Below, one piece after another: positions 44,129-53,321 of a stretch of 64,000 bases of DNA. The first letter of the stretch is position 1. Every line of letters begins with the position of its first letter. A model generated the notes under the pieces. It was not told where the DNA came from. It saw nothing but the letters and a program-made list of their open reading frames with translations, and searched no databases. A program made the position numbers and the translations under genes. Source of the stretch: Clostridium sp. K4410.MGS-306 (GTDB lineage: Bacteria > Cyanobacteriota > Vampirovibrionia > Gastranaerophilales > Gastranaerophilaceae); contig LARD01000005.1 in assembly GCA_000980375.1 (NCBI GenBank), positions 124,001 through 188,000 on the forward strand. The letters run 5' to 3'.

Positions 44129-44887
44129 TTATTTATTGATATAAACCTCTTTTAGGCTATTAACAGAATATGAGCAATATTGTTGGAGTTCTTCTCTTTC
44201 AATTTGGCCGGTAGCAACAAGTATTGTTGTTTTTATATCAGCGTTTTTGGCCGCCAGATAATCCATTGGCGCATCTCCTATCATAACAGTGTTTGTTGGA
44301 TTTGATTGTAAAATCTCAAGCGCCATCTTTGCAGGTATGCCGCTTTCTTTATGAGCAGCAGAGGATTCTCTTCCTATTACTGCGCCAAAATATTTTTCCC
44401 ATCCAAAATGTTTAAGGGTTAGCTGTGTAGATTCGACAGAATCAGATGTGACAATACCTAGTTTTATGTCGTATTGCGCAAGTGTTTTAAAAAACTCTAC
44501 TGCAGAATCTATTGGCTTTGTATAAGTTTGCATATTTTTATAAAACACTGAACTTATGTGGTCAAAAATCTTTTCTATTTCCTGCTGGGTTGCGTTAACG
44601 CCGTATTTTTTCAGGTCACTGCGGAATATTTCTATGATTTTAGGGCGTGAATACAATGCGGTAATGCCGTCTTTGAGCATTTTTTGTGTTTTTGTATCAT
44701 ATCCCAGACATAGGCACAATTCATGGTGTAATGACAACGGCATAGAATATGTTTGTATTATTTCATCGCACCTCATGGTCGTCATTTTGCCCCAGAAATA
44801 ATGAAGGTCAATAAACGTACCGTCTTTATCAAACAATACTGTGTCTATATTGTTAATTTTGCTGTTGTTAACTGTCAGGCTAATCAT
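44129..44887 (-). CDS. HAD-superfamily hydrolase (phosphoglycolate phosphatase-like)
   Basis: 252 residues. LFDKDGTFIDL (motif I, nucleophile Asp), GIVTSDSVEST (motif II), the conserved Lys region IPAKMALEIL and MIGDAPMDYLAAKNA (motif IV) are present, with a helical cap after motif I. Substrate unknown. Its start overlaps the stop of the LdpA-like gene by 8 bases. Confidence 0.85.
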   Translation of the reverse strand: MISLTVNNSKINNIDTVLFDKDGTFIDLHYFWGKMTTMRCDEIIQTYSMPLSLHHELCLCLGYDTKTQKMLKDGITALYSRPKIIEIFRSDLKKYGVNATQQEIEKIFDHISSVFYKNMQTYTKPIDSAVEFFKTLAQYDIKLGIVTSDSVESTQLTLKHFGWEKYFGAVIGRESSAAHKESGIPAKMALEILQSNPTNTVMIGDAPMDYLAAKNADIKTTILVATGQIEREELQQYCSYSVNSLKEVYINK

Positions 44888-45851
44888 TTACCATATTCCT
44901 TAGCGATGTATCAATCAAGTTTTTAGCTATTTTTACAGCTTCATTAAAAGCCTCTTTGTTTTCGTAAAAATCATCTCTTTCAAGATAATCTTTTACAATT
45001 TTTCGAGCATATGAACCAACTGCAAGGCAATGAGGTTGTACTTTGCATTGTTTTGCAAGCTCTGTTGATTTGGTATTTGTTCCGCCTGACATCATTATGT
45101 ACGCAGGAATATTTTCGTTTTGAAACAGCTGAGCAGTTGCTACTGATTGCAATGTTGTTGCGTAATCGTCAGTGCCGCCTGTCATTGCTATACCGTCAGC
45201 TTGAATAATAGTTGTAAAAGGTTTTCTTTTTGCAATAAGCCTTTTTACTCTTTCTTTTAATTTTTTGTCGCCAAGCTCCGAACGGTCCAGAGAAATGCAC
45301 AGCATTCCGTCAAAATAATCATTGATTTGCTGCCATTTTTCATCAACATCTTGCTCGTCTTCTGAAATTGCGTGAAACTCTATGCAATCAATGCCTTTTT
45401 CTATTAGTTTTGGCAGGACTTCTTTGTAATCTTGCAGCTGTGTAACCATTTCTATCGCTTGTTTTGGACATTTGTTAAAACATTGTGTGCAGCCAATGCA
45501 GCGTTCTTTTTTTACTTTATATTTATCCAGTTCTATGATTGCATCGTGAGGGCATATTTTTTTACATTTGCCGCATTTTACACATTTTTGCTGATCAATG
45601 ACTGCTTTTGTGATATGGGGGTCTCCATCTATGCCCACACTTACGCATAAATAGCGGTCTTTTGTTATTCCGGCTCTTTGAAGTCCTCTTTTTGCTGCAT
45701 CAACAATTTCCGGTTTTGCACACAGGTCAAAAAACATACAACCTGCTGAAGAATATAATGTTACAAGCCTTTCAACTTCCTTAGCATCTTCATTTCCAGC
45801 TCCGCAAACCAATTTAAAACATTGTCTTTTATCCAATAAATCTTTTAACAT
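44880..45851 (-). CDS. ldpA: LdpA-like 4Fe-4S protein
   Basis: 323 residues. It opens with CFKLVCGAGNEDAKEVERL and AGCMFFDLCAKPEIV, which resembles the start of cyanobacterial LdpA (usually FKLICGAS and CIDVAADPAVV). Two 4Fe-4S ferredoxin clusters follow (CVKCGKCKKICP and CIGCTQCFNKCP). The C-terminal part (about 160-323) fits the LdpA C-terminal domain. In Synechococcus LdpA senses redox and feeds the Kai clock. No kai genes are here and the organism is not photosynthetic, so the ancestral role is probably redox-related. Confidence 0.78.
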   Translation of the reverse strand: MLKDLLDKRQCFKLVCGAGNEDAKEVERLVTLYSSAGCMFFDLCAKPEIVDAAKRGLQRAGITKDRYLCVSVGIDGDPHITKAVIDQQKCVKCGKCKKICPHDAIIELDKYKVKKERCIGCTQCFNKCPKQAIEMVTQLQDYKEVLPKLIEKGIDCIEFHAISEDEQDVDEKWQQINDYFDGMLCISLDRSELGDKKLKERVKRLIAKRKPFTTIIQADGIAMTGGTDDYATTLQSVATAQLFQNENIPAYIMMSGGTNTKSTELAKQCKVQPHCLAVGSYARKIVKDYLERDDFYENKEAFNEAVKIAKNLIDTSLRNMVND

Positions 45852-45992
45852 AATTCCTATTCCCGTTTAAGTTTTGACCAAAATTATTTTATCATGCAGG
45901 AAAAAAATTTTTTATTAAAGTTTCAAAAAATAATGCCGATAATACAACATATGTATGAAGATATTAAACAGTCATTAACGTAGTATGTAACA

Positions 45993-46316
45993 ATGGATAT
46001 GCATGATATTGAAAATGAGGATAAAGCGCTAAAAGATGTCGGGTTGGAACTTATGTTTCTGACACCCGAAAAATGCAGCCATGATGACGGTATAACGGCA
46101 GTTGAGCTGAGCCGGCATCTTGATATGCCTCTTGATACTGTAAAAAAGAAACTAAAGATTCTTTTTGAAAAAGGCATTGTTCAAGTCAAAGGCATAAATC
46201 CAAAAATATGGAAGTTTAACGAATATAATTTTCAAAGAATGCCTGAAGATGACGAAGTGTATATGCTTTTGTGCAGCTTTGATGATGTGGATTTTGACAA
46301 ATATTTTTCTTATTGA
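45993..46316 (+). CDS. small winged-helix protein
   Basis: 107 residues. The middle (ITAVELSRHLDMPLDTVKKKLKIL, then FEKGIVQVKG) is a winged helix-turn-helix; an acidic tail follows (MPEDDEVYMLL). No ligand domain is visible. Probably a small DNA-binding regulator. The ribosome site is weak. It converges with tmk and overlaps it by 7 bases. Confidence 0.7.
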   Translation: MDMHDIENEDKALKDVGLELMFLTPEKCSHDDGITAVELSRHLDMPLDTVKKKLKILFEKGIVQVKGINPKIWKFNEYNFQRMPEDDEVYMLLCSFDDVDFDKYFSY

Positions 46317-46930
46317 TTTAAAAATTCGTCTAAAATTGCTCTTGTTTCTTCAAAAACTTCTTCAATACTGTTGTTTGCATTGACCACTTTAACTCTCAAA
46401 GGCTCTTCTTGTGCTATTTTGAGGTAACCTTCACGCACTTTTTTGTGAAACTCCAATCCTGCCGATTCCATTCTGTCTTTTTCAGAACCTACACGTGTTT
46501 GAGCCACTTCTGAAGATACGTCAAATACAAAAGTTAAATCCGGCTTTATATCGCCTGTGGCAAGGTCGTTTAAGTATTTGAGCTGTTTTATATCTTCACC
46601 TCTGCCATAACCCTGATATGCTATAGTAGAGTCTGTGTGACGGTCACATAAAACTATTTTTCCCGCTTTCACAGCCGGTTTTATTGTATGCTCAATGTGC
46701 TGTGCACGGTCAGCAAGAAAAAGAAACGCCTCACATCTTGGTGCAACATCACCATCATAGTGCAAAAGCAACTCTCTTATTTTTTTGCCAAGACCCGGTG
46801 AACCGGGCTCTCTTGTCCAGATAGTCTGAAAGCCTTTGTTTTCAAGGTATTGTTTTATCAGCTCTGATTGTGTGGTTTTGCCGCACCCGTCAGCACCTTC
46901 AAATGTAATAAATAAACCTTTTTCTTCCAA
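46310..46930 (-). CDS. tmk: thymidylate kinase
   Basis: 206 residues. The P-loop FEGADGCGKTTQ, the TREPGSPGLG segment, DRHTDSTIAYQGYGRG and the LID region are present. It phosphorylates dTMP. It lies 11 bases after serS on the minus strand. Confidence 0.97.
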   Translation of the reverse strand: MEEKGLFITFEGADGCGKTTQSELIKQYLENKGFQTIWTREPGSPGLGKKIRELLLHYDGDVAPRCEAFLFLADRAQHIEHTIKPAVKAGKIVLCDRHTDSTIAYQGYGRGEDIKQLKYLNDLATGDIKPDLTFVFDVSSEVAQTRVGSEKDRMESAGLEFHKKVREGYLKIAQEEPLRVKVVNANNSIEEVFEETRAILDEFLNQ

Positions 46931-46941
46931 CTTTCAGGCTC

Positions 46942-48207
46942 CTATATTCTGTCAAAGCCTGTGTATTTTTGAAGCACTTCCGGAATAAGAATTGTTCCAT
47001 CTTCTTGTTGGAAGTTTTCTACAATAGCTGCAAATGTTCTACCCACAGCAAGTCCGGAGCCATTCATTGTGTAGCAATAGTTTACTTTGCCTGTTTCTTT
47101 ACTTCTGTATTTCAGACCGGCACGGCGGGCCTGGAAGTCTCCGAATACAGAGCAGCTTGAGATTTCTTTATAATCGTTGTAAGAAGGCATCCATACTTCT
47201 AGGTCGTAACATTTTCTTGCAGAGAATCCAATGTCACCTGAGCTCAATTCTACACGTCTGTATGGAAGTCCGAGTAATTCAAGCATTTCTTCTGCATCGC
47301 GGGTAAGTTTTTCGTGTTCTTCCGGAGCCTGTTGCGGTGTTGTTAGTTTAACAAGTTCTACTTTATTAAACTGGTGAACACGAATGAGCCCTCTTGTATC
47401 TTTGCCTGCAGAGCCTGCTTCTCTTCTAAAACATGGAGTGTAAGCTGTCATGCATTTTGGCAGGTCATCTTCTGATAAAATCTCATTGCAGTAGATATTT
47501 GTAACAGGTACTTCTGCTGTTGGAATCAGGTATAAGTCTTCATCCACGCATTTGTACATATCTTCTTTAAATTTTGGAAGCTGTCCTGTACCCGTCATTG
47601 CTGCGCCGTTTACCAGTACTGGGGGCAGAATTTCTTCATATCCGTGTTTTGATGTGTGTTCATCTAAGAAAAAGTTGATGATTGCACGTTCAAGCTTTGC
47701 CCCTTTGCCTTTGTAGATATAAAATCTGGATTGAGAAATTTTAACCCCTCTTTCAAAGTCTACGAGGTCTTTTTCTACTGTTAAATCCCAGTGGGGTTTT
47801 TGTTCAAATGCTGGTTTTTTGACTTCTCCTACAACTTTTCTAACAACGTTTGCTTTGTCATCAGCACCTACGGGGATTGTTTCATCCGGCATATTTGGTA
47901 TGCTTAAAAGCAGATTTTTTTGTTTTTCATTTAATTCAACTTCTTGTTCTTCGAGTGCTTTAATTTCGTCACCGAGCACTCTTACTTCTTCTTGGATTGC
48001 ATCAGTGTTTTCACCGTTTTTTTTCATCATTCCGATTTTTTGTGACTCGGATTTTCTTTTTGCACGGAGCTCATCAGCCTGAGTTTGAACTTTTCTTCTC
48101 TCTACATCAATTTCAAGTACCTCATCAATGCTAAGCTCAGGATTTCTTCTTTTTAAAAGTTCGTTAACTTTTTCAGGATTTTCTCTGATGATTTTGATAT
48201 CTAACAT
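46942..48207 (-). CDS. serS: seryl-tRNA synthetase
   Basis: 421 residues. The N-terminal antiparallel coiled coil (about 30-105) that grips the tRNA long arm is clear. Class II motifs: motif 2 [20 protein letters not shown] and motif 3 [16 protein letters not shown]. It is first in the serS-tmk unit. Confidence 0.98.
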   Translation of the reverse strand: MLDIKIIRENPEKVNELLKRRNPELSIDEVLEIDVERRKVQTQADELRAKRKSESQKIGMMKKNGENTDAIQEEVRVLGDEIKALEEQEVELNEKQKNLLLSIPNMPDETIPVGADDKANVVRKVVGEVKKPAFEQKPHWDLTVEKDLVDFERGVKISQSRFYIYKGKGAKLERAIINFFLDEHTSKHGYEEILPPVLVNGAAMTGTGQLPKFKEDMYKCVDEDLYLIPTAEVPVTNIYCNEILSEDDLPKCMTAYTPCFRREAGSAGKDTRGLIRVHQFNKVELVKLTTPQQAPEEHEKLTRDAEEMLELLGLPYRRVELSSGDIGFSARKCYDLEVWMPSYNDYKEISSCSVFGDFQARRAGLKYRSKETGKVNYCYTMNGSGLAVGRTFAAIVENFQQEDGTILIPEVLQKYTGFDRI

Positions 48208-48294
48208 AAAAACACTCTTTCTCTTTGTAATACACGTGCTTTAATTTTATAAAAAAACAATTGAAAAATCCACAAAATTAATTAAAATAAATAT

Positions 48295-48885
48295 ATGAAA
48301 AGATTTTTAACAGCTAAAATTACATTTATTTCTGTAGTATTTCTTTGTGTATGCAATTTTTTTAATATTGCTTTGGCCGGAACAAATTTGAGAAATTATA
48401 AACCTATAAATATTGCAAAAGGTTCGTTTTTAAAGGCAATCAGCCAGCGTGATATCTCAACATCTACAGTAAAAGTGGGGGATGTGGAATATTTTATTAA
48501 CCCTGCAGATGTCTTTATTGGCACATCAAATGTTATACCAAAAAATTCTGTTTATCTCGGCGAAGTGCAAGAGGTTCTCGAGGCTGTTGAGGGTATCAAT
48601 GCTGCAATGAAAATAAAAATCTATAAGGTTATTACACCCGATAAAAATGAATATGCTCTTGACGCTAACGTATATTGGAAGGGTTCTACAAAAATAGGTG
48701 GCGACCTTGCAGCAGTTTCGTATTATACAAAAATGCCTCATTATCCGGGTGATTGGAAGCGCGGTGCTTTGCAGCTTGTGCCTACAACCATCAGAGAAAT
48801 GGGGCATCCGACCGTTATAAGAGCCGGCGACGAAGTTACTTTTATTATAAACAGTGATTTGAGCCTATATAAACCTCTAAATTAA
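48295..48885 (+). CDS. secreted protein with VirB10-like beta motif, unknown
   Basis: 196 residues with a signal peptide (about 1-28). The core has NVIPKNSVYLGEV, KIYKVITPDKNEYALDA and a final GDEVTFIINSD. This is the same strand order as the proteins at 487 and 1116 (PxGT-like turn, G-x-V, ITPDG-like hairpin, GDE-hydrophobic strand). A distant relation of the three is inferred. Role unknown, probably periplasmic. Confidence 0.7.
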   Translation: MKRFLTAKITFISVVFLCVCNFFNIALAGTNLRNYKPINIAKGSFLKAISQRDISTSTVKVGDVEYFINPADVFIGTSNVIPKNSVYLGEVQEVLEAVEGINAAMKIKIYKVITPDKNEYALDANVYWKGSTKIGGDLAAVSYYTKMPHYPGDWKRGALQLVPTTIREMGHPTVIRAGDEVTFIINSDLSLYKPLN

Positions 48886-48975
48886 TAGTCGTAATTTTTA
48901 TGTGCCTGTCAACAGTTGATATCTTTTTGTTTTTTATTTATAAATATCATTAACAAACAAGATAAAGCACGGGTC

Positions 48976-49923
48976 ATGGCTGATAATAAAACTTTGGATT
49001 TTAATATTATCGCATCGGACTGTCTGATAGCAACAGATATTGACAGTGCAGAGGTTATTGGCCGTTTGGAGGCTCTTAAACAAAAATATTCCGAAATGGA
49101 ACTGATTGCTATATTCAATTATTTTTTAAAAATTGAATACCGTCCAGATGTTTTGTGCTGGCTTATAAGAGCAGTTGATAAATACAGAGATTCATCTTCG
49201 CTGCCTATTTTGACAGAATTATTGTTGATGAAAGACCATACACCCAGTGCAGATTATACAAAAGATTACTATACAAATGTTCGTGTAATGTGCGCCAAGG
49301 CTATTTCTAATCTGAAAGATCACAATTCTGTTCACGCGTTTTTATACTGCCTCAATGACAAAAATGAAAACTACAAAGTGCGTTTAAGTTGCGCAGATGC
49401 ATTGGGTAAGCTCGGTGATAAATATGCTGTAACAACATTGATGGATGTAGTTTCAGATGAATCGGAAAAATCCGTTTATATCAGAGAATCTGCTGCTGTA
49501 GCGCTTGGGCTAATTGGTGATATCAGAGCTGTTGATTCTCTTGTAAATATTCTCGAAACAAAAAACGGCATAATGGACAAGTTTACTTACTTAAAGGAAA
49601 AAGTTGTTGAAGCTATATGCAAGCTTAACCCTAATGATGACAGGGTTTTTAAGGCTTTAAAAAATTCGCTTGGTGATGAAAATCCACAGGTTCGTATAAA
49701 TACTATAGAAGCACTAATGGAGTATGAAACAGATGAGGCAAAAGCTTTAATTAAAAAAATGCTGAAAGATGAAGATGACGAAGTGAAGGTCAACGCTGTT
49801 ATAGCGCTATATAACATTGAAGGAGAAGACATTTTAAATGAAATAATAAATGATTCTCAATACTCGCAAGTTTGCAAAGAAGAGGCACAAAATATTTTAA
49901 ATAATGAGCAGGACTATGAATAA
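48976..49923 (+). CDS. HEAT-repeat protein
   Basis: 315 residues if it starts at ATG 48976; an upstream TTG (48916) is possible but has no ribosome site. From about residue 55 it is a series of HEAT/PBS-lyase-type helical pairs: VRVMCAKAISNLKD, VRLSCADALGKLGD, IRESAAVALGLIGD, VRINTIEALMEYE and VKVNAVIALYNIE. Such solenoids bind partner proteins; in cyanobacteria related repeats occur in phycobilin lyases, but nothing supports that here. It overlaps queC by 20 bases. Confidence 0.85.
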   Translation: MADNKTLDFNIIASDCLIATDIDSAEVIGRLEALKQKYSEMELIAIFNYFLKIEYRPDVLCWLIRAVDKYRDSSSLPILTELLLMKDHTPSADYTKDYYTNVRVMCAKAISNLKDHNSVHAFLYCLNDKNENYKVRLSCADALGKLGDKYAVTTLMDVVSDESEKSVYIRESAAVALGLIGDIRAVDSLVNILETKNGIMDKFTYLKEKVVEAICKLNPNDDRVFKALKNSLGDENPQVRINTIEALMEYETDEAKALIKKMLKDEDDEVKVNAVIALYNIEGEDILNEIINDSQYSQVCKEEAQNILNNEQDYE

Positions 49924-50605
49924 CAGGGCAATCATTTTACTTTCTGGCGGCTTGGATTCCGTAGTATCAATTGCACAGGCAAAATCAAACGGTTTGGATT
50001 TTGTACTCGCTTTGACTTTTGATTATGGTCAAAAATCTTTTAAAAAAGAATTAAAAGCTTCAAAAGAAATTGCCGGATTTTATAACATAAAACACGAAGT
50101 TATAAAACTTGACTGGCTTAAAGATATTACAAGCACATCTCTTGTTGCTCAATGTGATGTTCCTGATATTAGCGTTGATGCGCTTGATAACAGGCAGGTG
50201 ACAAATGAAAGTATGAAAAATGTTTGGGTGCCTAACAGAAACGGACTTTTTATAAATATTGCAGCATCTTATGCAGATTCCTTTGGGTACGGATATATTG
50301 TTATTGGCGCAAATAAAGAAGAAGCCGCTACTTTTTCAGACAACTCAGAACAATTTATTAATGATATGAATCAAGTTTTAAAAACTTCTACAAACGAAGA
50401 TATAAAGGTTTTGGCTCCTTTGATAGGTTTGGATAAAAATGAAATTGTAAAAAAAGCAGTTGAACTTAATGCACCTTTGCATTTGATTAACAGCTGTTAT
50501 AATGATACTCATAAACACTGCGGAAGATGCGAATCTTGCAACCGTTTAAAACGGGCTCTTGAACATAACGGTTATTTAAATATAATAAAAGAACTTTTTG
50601 AGTAG
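49904..50605 (+). CDS. queC: 7-cyano-7-deazaguanine (preQ0) synthase
   Basis: 233 residues. The PP-loop LLSGGLDSVVS binds ATP, WVPNRNGLF is a family box, and the zinc site is C-x8-C-x2-C-x2-C in the segment CYNDTHKHCGRCESC. It converts CDG to preQ0 for queuosine. ATG 49904 or 49916 could be the start; both overlap the HEAT gene. No queD, queE or folE is visible here. Confidence 0.95.
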   Translation: MSRTMNNRAIILLSGGLDSVVSIAQAKSNGLDFVLALTFDYGQKSFKKELKASKEIAGFYNIKHEVIKLDWLKDITSTSLVAQCDVPDISVDALDNRQVTNESMKNVWVPNRNGLFINIAASYADSFGYGYIVIGANKEEAATFSDNSEQFINDMNQVLKTSTNEDIKVLAPLIGLDKNEIVKKAVELNAPLHLINSCYNDTHKHCGRCESCNRLKRALEHNGYLNIIKELFE

Positions 50606-50627
50606 ATTTTAACAGGGGACGGAGAAA

Positions 50628-51203
50628 ATGAAATCGTTATTTATTGAAAAAGAAATAAAATATATAGGCAGCCAGCTTGCACCGCACTGGATTTATAAAA
50701 ATTTTCACATTCTTGGTGATGCTGTTGTTTCTTTTATCGGCGAGATGGATGTAAAAATTACAGAGATGGTTGATATAGAAGATGTTATCTCTGATTCTCC
50801 TATTTACAGCAAAAAAATGGTGAGCTTTATTATTGAGCAATTTGGTATTAGTTTATCAGAATGTGTTGTAAGACAACGTTTCTTGATGTGTATTATTATC
50901 GAAGAATTAAGAAAAATTGTAGGGGATAAATTTAAAATAAGAAGAAGCGGCGATGATATATTTGTTAATATCGATGGTGTTCATAAAAAACTTTCAGTTT
51001 CTATTGCCACACAATCAATTACATCTTGTTTGATACACACAGGTCTTAATATTGATCCAACAGGTGCTCCTGTTGATGCATGCGGGCTTACGACCGACCT
51101 TGGTATAACGGATGTTGAAACATTTGCCAAAAATGTCATGAAACGATATATTGAAGAAGATACCGAAATTTCAGAAGCTACATGCAAGGTTAGGGGAGTA
51201 TAA
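50628..51203 (+). CDS. DUF366-family protein
   Basis: 191 residues. The pattern YIGSQLAPHWIYKNF, GDAVVSFIGEMDV, MVDIEDV and SIATQSITSCLIHTGLNID with PTGAP fits my recollection of DUF366. Its activity is unknown. It follows queC by 22 bases, so a role in 7-deazaguanine or nucleoside metabolism is a reasonable inference from context. GGGGAC precedes the ATG. Confidence 0.65.
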   Translation: MKSLFIEKEIKYIGSQLAPHWIYKNFHILGDAVVSFIGEMDVKITEMVDIEDVISDSPIYSKKMVSFIIEQFGISLSECVVRQRFLMCIIIEELRKIVGDKFKIRRSGDDIFVNIDGVHKKLSVSIATQSITSCLIHTGLNIDPTGAPVDACGLTTDLGITDVETFAKNVMKRYIEEDTEISEATCKVRGV

Positions 51204-51205
51204 CT

Positions 51206-51886
51206 ATGGCGCGCTCAAGAAAAGTTAAACAAACATGGGTTCTTTTTATTGTAACATTCCTTGTCTCTTTGATTGTTATTACTTATTTTATTAAGAGCAT
51301 GTCTCCTGATGTTGATGTTGAGATAGGCGGGGAAGATACACAAAACACTTCTGTTGAAGAATCTTCCGAAAGTGATGTCAAAAAAGCAATAGATGACCGT
51401 TTGAGATGGATTCAGATGGAAGATAACATGCCCGGTGTTTCCAAAAGAGAAGATGGAACAACTGCAGAGGATGTTATGTATGAATCTTCTGACAAAGATA
51501 AATCCAAAAATTCAAACGAAAATGCTGATAAACAAAAACAAGAAAACAAGCAGAGTTCCTCCGAGCTTGCTCCTGTGGAATATGTAAACTCCCAGCAGCA
51601 TCAGCCCGTATTGCAGCCACCTGTTCCGGCACAACCTAATGCACAGCCGGCTGCAGAACCTTTTAAAATGTCTAAAGTATACGTTGGCTCTTATCCTACA
51701 ATAGAGCAGGCAATACAAGCGCAGAATAAATTAATGAATACTTCCATATCAGTAAGCCCGTTTGTTAAAGAAGTAAACGGCACATATGTTTTGCAGGCAG
51801 GCTCATATGCCAATGCAGGCAAGGCTGAGGCTGTATCAAGAGAAATTAATTCACTTGGTTTTCATGCCAGAGTTGTTAAAGAATAA
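51206..51886 (+). CDS. membrane-anchored SPOR-domain protein
   Basis: 226 residues. A basic N-terminus and one membrane segment (about 11-29) lead into an acidic, then Gln/Pro-rich linker (about 30-150). The C-terminal SPOR domain (about 152-226) has KVYVGSYPTIEQAIQAQNKL, YVLQAGSYANAGKAEAV and GFHARVVKE. SPOR domains bind denuded septal glycan, so it likely acts at division. It starts 2 bases after the DUF366 gene. Confidence 0.88.
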   Translation: MARSRKVKQTWVLFIVTFLVSLIVITYFIKSMSPDVDVEIGGEDTQNTSVEESSESDVKKAIDDRLRWIQMEDNMPGVSKREDGTTAEDVMYESSDKDKSKNSNENADKQKQENKQSSSELAPVEYVNSQQHQPVLQPPVPAQPNAQPAAEPFKMSKVYVGSYPTIEQAIQAQNKLMNTSISVSPFVKEVNGTYVLQAGSYANAGKAEAVSREINSLGFHARVVKE

Positions 51887-51916
51887 AATACTGTAAAACA
51901 TTACTATAACTTAATA

Positions 51917-51950
51917 AAAACCCGATGTTAAAGTTGACATCGGGTTTTGT
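51917..51950 (+). terminator. intrinsic terminator of the SPOR gene unit
   Basis: A 12-bp stem AAAACCCGATGT / ACATCGGGTTTT with an 8-base loop and T-rich end. Confidence 0.92.
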
Positions 51951-51974
51951 TTGAGTTTTGATATAGTTGTATCT

Positions 51975-52100
51975 CTATCGGGAGTACAGGTTTGTGCTGA
52001 ATTCTGATTTCCGAAAAAGGTATGACGCGCGGGGCGTCGTTGCAAACTCCGCACAGGGCTAAGGTGTTAAACCCTAACCAAATTAACTATTATAAAAATT
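51975..52100 (+). promoter_or_regulatory. structured leader of rpsL
   Basis: The leader is GC-rich compared with its surroundings. GACGC / GCGTC (52024-52028 and 52034-52038) and AGGG / CCCT (52055-52058 and 52072-52075) can pair. This may be an autoregulatory ribosomal-protein leader; the sequence alone does not prove it. Confidence 0.4.
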
Positions 52101-52118
52101 TATATACAAGGAGAAATC

Positions 52119-52502
52119 ATGCCAACAATTGCACAATTGGTAAGAAAAGAACGTAAAAGTTCAGTTGATAAAACTAAATCACCTGCTCTTACAAACTGCC
52201 CTCAAAGACGTGGCGTTTGTACAAGAGTTTATACAACTACACCGAAAAAACCTAACTCAGCTTTGAGAAAAGTTGCAAGGGTTAGATTGACTAACGGTTT
52301 TGAAGTTACATCTTATATTCCGGGCATTGGACACAACCTCCAAGAGCACAGTGTTGTTCTTATCAGAGGCGGCAGGGTTAAAGACCTTCCGGGTGTTAGA
52401 TACCACATCGTAAGAGGCACATTGGATACTGCCGGTGTTGCTAACAGAGCACAAAGCAGATCTAAATATGGTGCTAAAAAAGCTAAAGCAGCTAAGAAAT
52501 AA
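52119..52502 (+). CDS. rpsL: 30S ribosomal protein S12
   Basis: 127 residues. [46 protein letters not shown] and [13 protein letters not shown] are the S12 signatures. The conserved Lys in TTPKKPNS and the PGVRYH loop are the usual streptomycin-related positions and look wild type. AAGGAG lies before the ATG. Confidence 0.99.
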   Translation: MPTIAQLVRKERKSSVDKTKSPALTNCPQRRGVCTRVYTTTPKKPNSALRKVARVRLTNGFEVTSYIPGIGHNLQEHSVVLIRGGRVKDLPGVRYHIVRGTLDTAGVANRAQSRSKYGAKKAKAAKK

Positions 52503-52580
52503 CGTATTCGTTCGGGGCTGAAGTGAAGCGAAATGCCCCTTGTGAAGCAAAACCACGCTTTTGCTGAACGGACGTAATAC
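52503..52580 (+). ncRNA. intercistronic multi-stem RNA between rpsL and rpsG
   Basis: The 78 bases can fold into a three-way junction: outer stem GTATTCGTTC (52504-52513) with GAACG and AATAC (52566-52570 and 52576-52580); hairpin GGGGC / GCCCC (52514-52518 and 52535-52539); hairpin AGCAAAA / TTTTGCT (52546-52552 and 52559-52565). It could be a regulator of rpsG or a small palindromic repeat element. Confidence 0.45.
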
Positions 52581-52609
52581 AAGATAAAACATTGAAAGGA
52601 ATTATAAAG

Positions 52610-53080
52610 ATGTCAAGAAGAAATAAACCGCCGAAAAGAATACCGGCACCTGATGCAATTTATAACAGTGTAGATATCGCTAAATTCATCAACAGATTGA
52701 TGAGACGCGGTAAAAAATCAATAGCAGAAAAGATTTTCTATGCAACAATGGAAAATATTCAAGCTAAAACAAAAGAAGATCCTATCGAAGTATTCAAAAA
52801 AGCTTTGACAAACACAACTCCGTTATTGGAAGTTAAAGCAAGAAGAATCGGTGGTTCTACATACCAGGTACCTGTAGAAGTTAAACCTGACAGAGGTATG
52901 GGAATGGCTTCAACTTGGATGATTGAAGCTGCTAAGAAAAGACACGGCAAATCAATGATTGAAAAATTGACTGCTGAATTGTTAGACGCTTCAAACGGAC
53001 AAGGTGCAGCTTGCAAGAAACGTGAAGACACTCACAAAATGGCAGAAGCTAACAAAGCATTTGCTCACTACAGATATTAA
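52610..53080 (+). CDS. rpsG: 30S ribosomal protein S7
   Basis: 156 residues from ATG 52610, with AAAGGA nine bases upstream; an in-frame TTG 18 bases earlier is inside the ribosome site. KFINRLMRRGKKSIAEKI, VKARRIGGSTYQVPVEV and AHYRY are S7 signatures. It nucleates the 30S head. The usual fusA and tuf genes do not follow; a terminator does. Confidence 0.98.
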   Translation: MSRRNKPPKRIPAPDAIYNSVDIAKFINRLMRRGKKSIAEKIFYATMENIQAKTKEDPIEVFKKALTNTTPLLEVKARRIGGSTYQVPVEVKPDRGMGMASTWMIEAAKKRHGKSMIEKLTAELLDASNGQGAACKKREDTHKMAEANKAFAHYRY

Positions 53081-53104
53081 TCTTTTAAAGGATAATAATT
53101 TAAG

Positions 53105-53140
53105 AAAAAGAGTCTTGTTTATTCAAGGCTCTTTTTCTTT
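53105..53140 (+). terminator. intrinsic terminator of rpsL-rpsG
   Basis: A 13-bp stem AAAAAGAGTCTTG / CAAGGCTCTTTTT (one G-T pair) with a 6-base loop, 24 bases after the rpsG stop. Confidence 0.9.
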
Positions 53141-53215
53141 ACATTTTGTTACAATTGATTTTTTATACAAAAAGTATATATCTTTTTATCTTTTTTTACC
53201 CTGAAACTCAAAAAA

Positions 53216-53253
53216 GTATATACTCAATTTTATTTTTTGTAATATTTCTTAAT
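53216..53253. promoter_or_regulatory. GTATATAC palindrome plus 10-bp-period repeat
   Basis: AGTATATACT (53215-53224) is followed by TTTGTAATATTTCTTAAT (53236-53253), two TAAT units ten bases apart. This is nearly the same as the minus-oriented HLR1-like box at 4190-4207. Same arrangement as at 25243-25272 and 43826-43921. Confidence 0.42.
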
Positions 53254-53303
53254 TTTTTAAAAATTTTTATGAATCACCTAAGGCAATTATTTTAAACTTA
53301 TAT

Positions 53304-53321
53304 ACTTTATATAAACATAAG
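53304..53321 (+). promoter_or_regulatory. ACTTTATATA-TAAG promoter-like box
   Basis: ACTTTATATAAACATAAG differs from the 43960 box at three positions. It is followed by GAGATAACACAAAAGAGA, part of which (AACACAAAAGAGA) recurs in the 59.3-kb putative small RNA. Confidence 0.5.
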
